NCBI GenBank assembly: GCA_028673005.1
Contig: CM054115.1
Location: 187,957,548-188,021,547, forward strand
DNA length: 64,000 bases
Direction: 5' to 3'
Source: Tanypteryx hageni
Lineage: Eukaryota; Arthropoda; Insecta; Odonata; Petaluridae
Positions within the stretch are counted from its first letter, which is position 1, and every line of letters begins with the position of its first letter. Under the pieces are notes generated by a model. The model saw only the letters and a program-made list of their open reading frames with translations. It searched no databases and was not told the DNA's origin. The position numbers and the translations under genes are program-made. This document shows, in pieces, positions 55,201 through 64,000 of this stretch.

Positions 55201-55404
55201 TGGTATTGTTTGTTTCTTAAGCATTCGCGCTATCATCCTTCCGCCCTGCTCATCCATCTCCTTCCCATCATTTCTCGCTTCCTCCCGCCCTCCACTCTTC
55301 CGTCCGCTAGTCTTCCTAATGGCTCAACTTTAACCTACGCTTCTCTCCTCGAACCAAACCCTCGCCTTCCCTCTCAAATACCGCCCCTCCTCGTGCACTC
55401 CTCC

Positions 55405-55632
55405 CCTCTCCTTCCCCCTCTCCTTCCTCTCTCCTTCCCCCTCTCCTTCCCCCTCTCCTCCGCCCTCTCCTTCCCCCTCTCCTTCCCCCTCTCCTTCCCC
55501 CTCTCCTTCCCCCTCTCCTTCCCCCTCTCCTTCCCCCTCTCCTTCCCCCTCTCCTTCCCCCTCTCCTTCCCCTTCTCCTTCCCCCTCTCCTTCCCCCTCT
55601 CCTTCCCCCTCTCCTTCCCTCTCTCCTTCCCC
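55405..55632 (+). repeat. 12-bp pyrimidine minisatellite, about 19 units
   Basis: The unit CTCTCCTTCCCC is repeated almost without change; variants include one CCGCCC unit near 55460 and one with TTCT near 55570. The plus strand has essentially no A. Frames in both directions (SFPL repeats on plus, RRGG or GKER repeats on minus) are translations of the repeat. Confidence 0.95.
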
Positions 55633-55639
55633 CTCCCCC

Positions 55640-56535
55640 TCCTTCCTCCCCCTCCCTCACTCCCTCCTCCTCTCCCTGCCCCGATTACATCTCGCGCCAT
55701 CCCCCTGCGATCCTCCTTCGCTTCCATCCCTCACTTCCTCATTCCATTATCTCCAGGGCTGAGAGCATAGCTCGTTCGCTGTTTATCCTATTCCTTCAAG
55801 CTACCAAACATTAATCGCCGGCGAGCTTTCCAGGAACACAATATGTGTTAGACATTATTTAATTATAATTTATCGTCGCTTAACTATTACGAAATGTGTT
55901 TCCCTTTGCAATAAAAGTTCACTAAAAAGGTCTTAGCACGCTATATGATACACGGACGTAACTGTTTTATTTTATCATACGTAAAGAAACCGTTTGGAAA
56001 GGGCATTTATAAATATAAAACGATTCTTTTAATGAATAAAAATGCTTCGTTAAAGATTTTCATCATTTATTGGAAGGAAGAAAACTACTTTATGCGATCA
56101 CATAGCAGCTGATCGATATTGGTATCTTTTTCTGTGTAAGAGGTAAACATCCATTAAGGATACATTGAGTATTCAAGTTAAAAAATAAAACAGTTCACTT
56201 TCTAAATGTAAATGCTTCCAATCCTCTTCGTGCTTTCATTTCGAAAATAAGGTCTGAGTAAAAAGGACATGAAAACTCATACATTTTAAAAATGTTAATG
56301 TAATCGGAAAGCTTGGAAACAGCGTTTATTCACCATTATCAAAAGATCGATGCTAAGACAATATTCAAGAATGTAAAATTGAGTAGAATAAATTATATAG
56401 ACTTGAGAGATACTTCACTATAATTGATGTGATCATAAATAAAAATGAGCATAACTATATCGGGGAGATATACCAATTTAATAATCATATATAAGAATTG
56501 GTGATAAAAATTCATGATTAGCCTGTAAAATGCTT
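55640..56535. other. AT-rich stretch, no gene seen
   Basis: Pyrimidine bias continues to about 55750, then ordinary AT-rich sequence. Confidence 0.45.
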
Positions 56536-56539
56536 CTTT

Positions 56540-57080
56540 TTCCCTCTCTCTCTATTAAATAATATTATGAAAAACTGTCAATAGCCTTTCTTCCTCAATT
56601 CCACTATCTCTCTCTCTCTCTTTCTTTCAGTCATTATTCCACACATAAACCAGTTTTCATCTCATTCTACTCTAAAATTCAGTCGCTTCTCTTTCTTTCC
56701 TTCATCTTTATTTAGTTCCTATACTTTACTCATCATTCTCCTCTCTCGTAGCTCTCTTTCTCAATCCAATCCCTATATCCTTCTCCTCCTTTCTCTCCAT
56801 TCATTCTCTTCCCTCTACCTCTCTACCTTCTCTTATGTTGGGTTTTCCTTCCTTTCTTCTACTTCTTACTCTTTCTCCTTGATTTCATAATTAAATTAAA
56901 TAACTTCTTTTCCTTTAGTATTTCATCCATCTCTCCATACAATCATTTTCTTTGCCTGATTCTCCTTCTCATATTTTATTCTTCCTTCATCATTAATTTT
57001 TCCATTCTCCCCTCCTCCTTTCTGCCCTCTTTCTCTCCCTCCTCTGTCACGCCCTCTCTCTCTCTCACTCTCCTCACGCT
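56540..57080. repeat. Pyrimidine-rich tract (CT on plus strand)
   Basis: CTCTCTCTC runs at about 56546-56555, 56606-56622 and 57053-57073 within TTTCTTCC-type sequence, with no fixed unit. Confidence 0.65.
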
Positions 57081-58625
57081 ATGCCTTCGAGGGCCGCACC
57101 CCGCAAATGCCACACGCGTTTTCACCTCCACGCACGAGACCATTTCCTATCCCGAGTCACGCAAGCCGCTTATCACGGAAGAAGCGTGAATCGGAGACAG
57201 ATGGGATAGGTGGAGGAGAACAGCAGAAGAAGCAAGTTGGGGAAGGGTGAGAGGGAGAAAACTACGTCACCTCACCTCGAAAGCCATTAGAAAATAAGTG
57301 GCGGCAGAAAATCACTCGAAAAATCAGTATCTATCGGGATAGACACGGGAATTCTATCTTTTCAAAACGTTCAGGATCAAGATTTGGAGCATTTCTGAGG
57401 AGAAAATTAAGATCGCGCGCCTCTAGCACTTGAGGAAAGGGGTGATCTTCCGAGAAGCGATATCTGCATACTGCATTTGCGATGGCGTATTCGTCGGGAG
57501 GAAATCCCGCGACCTGCGGAACAGCTCTAAAATTGAATTTCGTCACGCGCAGGATAACTACGTTTATAAGGATAGACTGTATTGTTGAGTAACGAGTATG
57601 GTAGGAACGTGGCTCTTTGATCGATTTTCATTGATACATGGAGCTTCGATTCATGCTACACATAAGCTCTATTCCCGGATTATTAATCTTCCTTTTTGTG
57701 ATCCTCCGACAAACTTTCGAACTTGATTAAAATTTCGCATATCATTAACATGGCAATAGCAGGACGATAAAGTATTTCATTTTGCGGTACTGAACGCTTT
57801 AAAACTGCTGTTCATGTAATTTACAAGCCTATATTTTTTAGTGTATTTTAGCTTTATGTCATTTGAGATTGGGGTTAGTTGAGTTAAAACCAATGGTTTG
57901 GGACATTTCCGTTCCTCGCTCTATTCAAATTACACCCATTTGTTGTAATTTGTGAGAAGTTTTTAAAAATGTGTCAGTTCTGCATGCAATAGCTGCATGA
58001 AGAATAATCCAGGAAGTGCTGTGACTGTATGTCACCCATTCAACATAGCCAAGATCTCCCATTTGCTACGACTGCGCTAAAAATTCTCAGTGGTTTCAAA
58101 ATTGCACAATTTGCTTCGTGCAATCAAGATATCTTTCAAAATTATGATTCCTCTCCCTCACATAATAAATAGATATGCAACTGAGTATATTTATCATTGC
58201 AGAATTCTAGGATTAGTACTCCTTAATGGAAGGCGTACATACACACACTTAGACAAGCTATAGAAATTTATATTAGATTTTTAGCATTTAAAATTTTTAA
58301 AAATAAAATTTTATGTTGATTCATTTATATTTTTATCCAAAGGCATAAACGTGGAGTTTATTTTACTGCAGATAACAAGTAAGTCTTTATTCAGTTTCAT
58401 TTAAACACATATTTTGACCATGACAATAAATGTGTCACATTTAAATGAATATGAAAGTTGAATATGTGTGATGCCTAATTACCATCGCGTATTTGTCTTC
58501 AAAATGTACCGTCTCAACTGCTTCTGCTTCTTGGGTTAATTGAGACATTTTCTGGAGGGGTGCTTCATATATCTCGCGTTATTTATGAATTAAATTTCAA
58601 TTGTTATTAAAATATAACATATTTT
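57081..58625. other. Unassigned DNA, no gene seen
   Basis: A 71-codon minus-strand frame at 57331-57546 (with AVPQVAGFPPDEYAIANAV) looks protein-like in composition and lies beside CpG-richer DNA, but I do not recognise it. The rest is AT-rich. Confidence 0.35.
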
Positions 58626-58632
58626 ATTTAAA

Positions 58633-58706
58633 ATCGTTTGTCCGGATTTTTCGTTATACGGACTAATTACATTCCCGTTTAATCCGGATAAACGGGTTTC
58701 TACTGT
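58633..58706 (-). mobile_element. One end of a pogo-like DNA transposon
   Basis: The reverse complement begins TACAGTAGAAACCCGTTTAT and continues CCGGATTAAACGGG, then AATCCGGACAAACG. CAGTNGAANCNCG..TATCCGGAT is the form of pogo/Tigger-type ends, with TA as target site. The opposite end was not found, so this may be a solo end or a heavily decayed MITE. Confidence 0.6.
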
Positions 58707-58709
58707 AGT

Positions 58710-60950
58710 TATAATTCAGAAATGAATGGAGCTTACTTTTCAATAATCTTTCACCTAACCTAAACCTCAAATACATCTCAGCTAGCCTCTGTCTTTAGTA
58801 TTGTCTCATCCAGCCACGTTTTCAATATTGAATTACGCCATTGTACGTTATTATTGCTCTTCAGTCGCGCGCTTTGTCAATATTCTTGGAACCGGATGCT
58901 TCTAGCTTCAATACGATACACCCATTCGTTGGGCTATAATTTGATAAATCCTTCTCTAGAATTATTTATACAGTATGGCATTTTGGATCGTTTTTTAAAG
59001 TAGCTCAATGTTTTACTAAGTAAGAACCAACAAAAACGGATTCACGGAAGGGAAACACTTCTAACAGAATCCGGGAATGAAAGCAATCGCCTAGCAGTCG
59101 TCATTACCCCGCGATATTTTTATACGAGGCAGCTAAGTTAACAAAGACGTCTTTGAACTTCAACAAATTTCACGATTATATTATCAGCAACATTTGAAAC
59201 GTGTGTTTTGGTTAACTCTGATGAGGAATCAGCGCTTAACCGTTGGAGATCGACGTATAAGAGAAAGTGACGCTGCCTGTAAAATTCTCCGCAATTTTGG
59301 AAATTTTTAACAAATTTCGCCATCCAACGACCCAAAAATTTACTGAGGATAAACAAGTTCCCTTTTTTACGTCTGCATGAGCAGGCTCGCGGGATGCTGT
59401 GGACTTTCGCCGAAGTCTACTGATTTGCATGTTATTAACGGATACATAAAAAGAAAAAATCAAAGGATTCAGTACTGTTACACACTATATCTCTTTTTGA
59501 GTTGCCTTGTAAACTAATTTAAATTTATTGTTTATATATTTAAAATATTTAATCCTCCAAGTGTAATTTAATGGATTTATTACTTAATGTTGCAAAAATT
59601 CATTTCAGATATTTAGAGAGATAAGTTAATTTAGGATATATATTTTTAAGAATAAAAAGTAATTTACTTTATTTAGCGCTACAACAAGTAAAACAGTGTG
59701 ACAACAGTTAAATCTCATTCAATGCGAGTGAGTTGATGATATCGTTTACAATTTATTAGCTTGATTAATCCTCGGGCGCTATTTTAACCTTTCATTCATT
59801 CCATAGAGGTTCTTGGAGCGATTAGCATATCCAAACAAAACAACCGGCGTATTATTTTGACAGACCTGCTCACCCGTTCATTAATTAAACACTCGTTTAG
59901 CACCAAATGTCAGATAAATATAATAGAGTAATATTTGAATAAACATGTGCTGGACTCATAGTTCCACTGCGGAGAATTTTGAGGAGCGCTAGAAATCTTA
60001 CATATTGATGTATGCAATCATTGAAAATCGATAACAAAATTGAAAGTTATTAATATACAAAGGAGTACAGAAAATTTAATTGTACACAATATTCCTAGAC
60101 TTCGGCTGTCCATCCAGTTTCAGTTCTTCCGAATAACTGAAACCGTATAATCGTGAAAATGCTGCATAAATATTTCCATCAGAAATATCGACTGCATTAA
60201 AAAGAGCCAAATTTGGTCCAGTGTCTGGAAATGTGATTTATGTCTTTTAAGTCTTCAGTTCGTATGTCAATTCTAACCTATTTTAAAATGCAAATTAAAA
60301 ACATCCTACACTCGCTCTAATGATAACCGGATGGAGAAATTAAAGTTGCCTGGAATCTAAACCTTGATTCTAATAGGATATTTTTGATACTTTTAGGTAA
60401 CCAGCGATTAACGATTAAATCCAACGAGAAGTGCCTAAATATAAATTTTGTGGTACAAACGGATACCCGGACAGAAACATATATTTTTATATACTTATAG
60501 TATGATTTTGCGAGTAGTCGCTGAGAGCATCAGAGAACTTTTTCGATTGCGACGGAAAGAAATAATGATCTACGGGTAATAACAAAATATGGCATTGCCT
60601 ACTAGAATATAATAAATCTTACGTATGGGAACTACCAACTGAATGAATTTTCAGATACGAGGATGATGTTTTATCGGGCTGAATAGTAACGCAGAGTCAC
60701 CCCTTATTTTTACATGAATACCATAGGAAGAATCTATTATGTCGGCAATGGATGGAATTATTTCGATAAAATGGATAAGAGAAATTTTTATATCAAATAA
60801 TCGAATAATCGGAGTACTGCATGAAAAGGGTAGTATTTTTTACCGAAAAATTCTATTTCCAGGATTAATAAATATTTTTTTAAAAAGGCAGCGCTTATAT
60901 TTGTTTCCAAGGAAACCCTCACATGCCTCCATCTATTGAGGCCATTGACA
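58710..60950. other. AT-rich stretch, no gene seen
   Basis: Frames at 59138-59463 and 60739-60939 are not recognised. No repeat ends seen. Confidence 0.4.
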
Positions 60951-60989
60951 GTCAATTTTCGGAATTATAGCCATCGAACTGGGTAACGC

Positions 60990-61520
60990 ATTGGAGGGAA
61001 TGGAAGGAGGAGTGGCGCTCGTAGGGGGCGTGGGAGACGTGAAGGACGACACTTTAGCATACCGAGCATGTATCTGCGTAATGCGGGTGAGGACGATTGC
61101 GCAATCTGGTCGCCCCGCGCGACAACAGAGAGAGGGGGAGAGAGAAAGAGAGAGAGAGAGAAAGAGAGGGAGGAAGGGGGAGAAAGAGGAACGGTGTCGG
61201 CAATGGAGTCGTCGTAGGGAGAGAGAGAGAGCCAAGTGAAATTGGGGCGGAATCGTTACGTGGCTTACGTATTACTGTCGTTGCAACGCACTCCGCAGTA
61301 AACCTAAATATGGTGGGGGCGGAGGGGTTGTGGCGGAGGGGTTGTGGCGGAGGGGTTGGGGCGGCAGGGAGGCACTGCCAGGGTCCCTCGGAATGGCGGC
61401 CATTCTGCCGTCGCTTCGGTTTTTTTACAATTAGTATCCCGCAGATTTTGGAATTCCTGTTGTTCCGCAGCAAAAAGCATTCGCGTTCCAAACGGCGAAG
61501 ATTAAAACGCCTCGATAAAA
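60990..61520. other. GA-rich, CpG-containing patch
   Basis: (GA)n-type runs lie at about 61125-61170 and 61215-61235, within sequence richer in CpG than the flanks. Opposed frames (61097-61537 plus and 61054-61530 minus) are compositional. GAGA-rich, CpG-containing DNA can be promoter-proximal in arthropods, but no exon was identified. Confidence 0.4.
61321..61362 (+). repeat. 14-bp G-rich tandem repeat, three units
   Basis: GGAGGGGTTGTGGC starts at 61321, 61335 and, with one change, 61349. Repeated G runs make it quadruplex-prone. Confidence 0.9.
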
Positions 61521-61539
61521 AAACAGGCAAATGTTGAAC

Positions 61540-62005
61540 TCTCCTGCGATGCTTTTGAGAAATTCTTAATGAGAAATGTTTTCCTGTCGATGAGATTATG
61601 GAATTTCGGTATTACCATATGTCTATTTAAAATATTTCATTTTTTATTATAGAACAAATCAAAATTAGGTTTGCAATATCTTTGATAGAATTTAAGAAAT
61701 AAACCACCTTCGGAAGAGCCTATTGCGGAGACATATTGAGCATCGTCCAACGTTAACTGTCTCTGTGTAAACGAAGGCCTGGAGGCAAGCACGGCAGGAG
61801 CTTCATTTATTTGCTGTATCTCTCGAAAGCGCAGCGGATACTTCGGATGCGTCGTTGGCCCAAAAAGAAAGAGGCGTTCAAAGACACGCAAACTAGTGGG
61901 GCAGCGTTAAACTTTCAGGGCGAGCACTCCCGTTAATTCGAAATAGTTCTTGCTCTTGAGAGGACTAATTTTCCATCGCGTTGAAAGTGGTCGGAAAAGA
62001 GATAT
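61540..62005. other. Unassigned DNA, no gene seen
   Basis: An 84-codon minus-strand frame (61637-61891) is not recognised. Confidence 0.4.
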
Positions 62006-62008
62006 ACG

Positions 62009-62555
62009 ACACCCATCCCTCGATTTACACGGGAATGCGTTCTCGAAAATCAAAACCGTGTAAATCGAAACTAACAATTCATATAAAATTGTGGATTGGG
62101 TTCCTATTTATTTGAAAATAAAGCATATTTTGGAAATTTGAGTAATATATATATATCATAAATTTTAATTCGGATGTAATAATAATATAAACATTATATA
62201 AATGAGCCTTCACATTAAATAAATTCATTAAAGAAATTTGAACTCTGAAGTAATGGTAAATATTAGAGAAAATAACACTTATATTAAACTAAACAAAAAC
62301 TTTATGCAATATGGGACGTTCAAAATTTAGGGAATAAAAAAACTGTTTATCAAGGAAATTCATTTAATTATTAAATTTAAAAAACTAATTTAATGTAAAC
62401 TTCAATAAATTCCACCTCAATAGCTGTCAAATTCAGTGTCATAAACGAATTTACCGACAGAGATCCAATGTAAATCGAGAAATGGTCGCATTTTCTTGAC
62501 TGTGTAAAACCGAAACCGTGTACATCAAGTACCGTGTGAATCGAGGGATAGGTGT
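62009..62555. mobile_element. 547-bp MITE with 24-bp terminal inverted repeats
   Basis: The left end (62009-62032) starts ACACCCATCCCTCGATTTAC; the right end, reverse complemented, starts ACACCTATCCCTCGATTCAC. The 24-bp ends differ at two positions. The word CCGTGTAAATCGA recurs just inside the left end, and CCGTGTACATC and CCGTGTGAATCGA lie at the right. No target duplication is clear and no protein is coded, so the superfamily is undetermined. Confidence 0.85.
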
Positions 62556-62559
62556 ATGA

Positions 62560-63340
62560 GTTAATGAGTAATGCCATGAATTGCAGGTGGTAAAGAGCTT
62601 AATACATAACGTTCCTATGCTTGTAAAATCCCCTTTCCCGAAATACCATTTCTAAACTTCAATCGGAATTACGATAAAGGCATACTAAGGAGAAGCGAAA
62701 TTTATTGTAATAAAGTCATAAATTAATTGGATGTGTCCATAACCTTCGGAAAAGTGAAATTTTTTAGAGAAAAAAGCTTTATGTCAATCTCTGACTGTAT
62801 TCATATATCCCTTGTTGGTATATTTACTGGCAACAATATTCTAGTAAACGAAACTGAAATTATTTCTGATTTGCAAACGATTTTGGTAAGATAGAAGAAA
62901 TTTAAATGAATTTAAATAAACAAATCGTAAGGGAACGATAAAGTACTTTCCATCACTAGAAGTATATTATAGGAAGTGGAGAGAGGCTTGCAGAAATCCT
63001 CTATTCCTCCGCACTTTCCGAACACGTTTTGATAAATCCTTCTGACCGCTCTCGCCCATGAATTGAAGAAAATCGGATGAATTATTTTTAATTATTGAAG
63101 ACACGTTCGATTGCATCCATCACCGGATGTGTCGGCATGAGCAACACGAGAGCGATGAAATTGGAGTCTTTGCTGAATTTATTATATTGGGTGAGGAACT
63201 TCCCTCAATCGATCCGATTTTTTATTGCGGGGAACACTCGCGGTTGCGTTCCCGTCGCGACAGGATTCTCTATATTTGGGATGGAAACGCGCCCTTTATT
63301 ATTATTTTATCACTTTTTTGGCCGAACTTAGAATCGGAAG
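62560..63340. other. AT-rich stretch, no gene seen
   Basis: Opposed and overlapping plus-strand frames at 63095-63431 have no recognised homology. Confidence 0.4.
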
Positions 63341-63344
63341 CTTT

Positions 63345-64000
63345 CGAAAGAGAGAGAGAGAGAGAGGGAGAGAGACTTTATCAGCTTCATATAATGGCCG
63401 AAATGTAAACGGTACCGACAACTTATTTTAGTAAAAAATCCACGATGATCGAAAGATCTGTATAGAATACGAAAACTAATAATTTTGCCGTATGTGTTTT
63501 CCCTTTTCCACTTTTCCCGTCGCGTACCACCTTATAGAGACGTTTATTCGCAGACTTAATGGGTCGAGAGCGTACGGGAGTTTTTTCCGCCGCGCACCAT
63601 AGCCGCAACAATCCCGAATGCAGTCGCAAAATCAATTTCACGGCCGCTTAATCCCCACTAATCACCCGCGGGAGCTGACGCCAGGCGAAAAAACTCGAGG
63701 GATTAAAAAATAAATTCGCCCTCGATATGCGCTTCGTAACAGTCACGTGAGATGCTATTCGGGAGTAAAGGCTCGACTATTGCCAGGCAATATAACTCCA
63801 TGGACATCCACTCACACAAACTTAACTACATATGCATCCGCGCGCTCTTCAGGTCGGAGCTGTGTGTGTGTGTGCTGTTATTTCTCGCGCGGGAACCAGG
63901 AGGAGAGCGGGAGATACTGTTCTCGAGAAAGAGGAGATAGAGAGAGATAGAGAGAGAAGGAGCTAGAGAAGGGGAAAGAGAGAGAAATAGAGGCGCGGCG
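63345..64000. other. GA runs and CpG-rich patch at window edge
   Basis: (GA)n lies at about 63349-63373 and GAGATAGAGAGAG-type sequence fills 63900-63990. CpG-richer DNA (for example CCCGTCGCG near 63515 and CACCCGCGGG near 63663) lies between. A (GT)n run is at 63861-63873. It could be promoter-proximal DNA of a gene beyond the window. Confidence 0.35.

Noticed and set aside
55210..55770. 186-codon plus-strand frame and opposed Arg/Gly- or Lys/Glu-rich minus-strand frames
   Set aside because: All arise from the 12-bp repeat, whose unit length keeps every frame open.
57331..57546. Protein-like 71-codon frame on the minus strand
   Set aside because: Looks plausible, but I recognise no family and see no convincing splice context.
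61054..61537. 146- and 158-codon opposed frames
   Set aside because: Low-complexity GA/CT translations on opposite strands.

Overview
The window looks like gene-poor, repeat-dominated nuclear DNA from an arthropod, probably an insect or arachnid; the species cannot be fixed from sequence alone. The base is AT-rich, with long (AT)n runs, long one-sided pyrimidine or purine tracts and a few CpG-rich patches. Every protein signal I can recognise comes from a mobile element. There is no bacterial operon structure, no CRISPR array and no rRNA or functional tRNA gene. I could not identify a host gene, although host exons lying in large introns cannot be excluded.

Layout. 1-12 kb: mostly anonymous AT-rich DNA with fragments of a tRNA-Gly-derived SINE (about 1.0-1.35 kb and 9.26-9.45 kb), a 26-bp minisatellite (7.35-7.5 kb) and two CpG-rich patches (about 4.9-5.25 and 6.35-7.05 kb). 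12.2-14.8 kb: a dead piggyBac element with TTAA target duplication and recognisable inverted ends, nested in an older broken gene of a widespread repeated family whose signature resembles ERFHQDI/YQGRW. 15.4-16.3 kb: a third SINE copy, a mariner transposase helix-turn-helix scrap and a likely hAT-type MITE. 18.2-19.6 kb: a Penelope-like element (PLE) 3' end coding a GIY-YIG endonuclease fragment, its 3' UTR, and a second 3' UTR copy in the opposite orientation; all abut (AT)n arrays. 19.6-24 kb: two fields of degenerate tandem DNA with a period near 145 bp, a hAT MITE with a perfect 8-bp target duplication, and the C-terminal end of a dead hAT transposase.

25.5-32 kb: a minisatellite that changes period from about 41 to about 25 bp, an I-type LINE fragment with an RNase H domain, a 45-bp inverted repeat enclosing a 70-bp tandem duplication, and a related degenerate repeat at 31.2-31.75 kb. 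34.5-38.0 kb: the best-preserved element, a 5'-truncated LINE on the minus strand with an uninterrupted endonuclease/reverse transcriptase frame and a (TATC)n-type tail. 39.2-39.8 kb: a 580-bp internally deleted piggyBac that still encodes the cysteine-rich DNA-binding domain. 41.6 kb: a G-run cluster. 46.2-47.3 kb: about 1.1 kb of almost pure pyrimidine. 48.2-51.4 kb: a 3.2-kb inverted-repeat element with a near-perfect 8-bp duplication, containing a 5'-truncated L2/CR1-type LINE. 55.4-55.6 kb: a 12-bp pyrimidine minisatellite. 58.6 kb: one end of a pogo-like element. 62.0-62.6 kb: a 547-bp MITE. 61.0-61.5 and 63.3-64.0 kb: GA-rich, CpG-containing DNA.

The features do not form a working pathway. 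They record successive insertions: elements inside elements, truncated retrotransposons joined to microsatellites, and internally deleted DNA transposons that probably depended on transposases made elsewhere.
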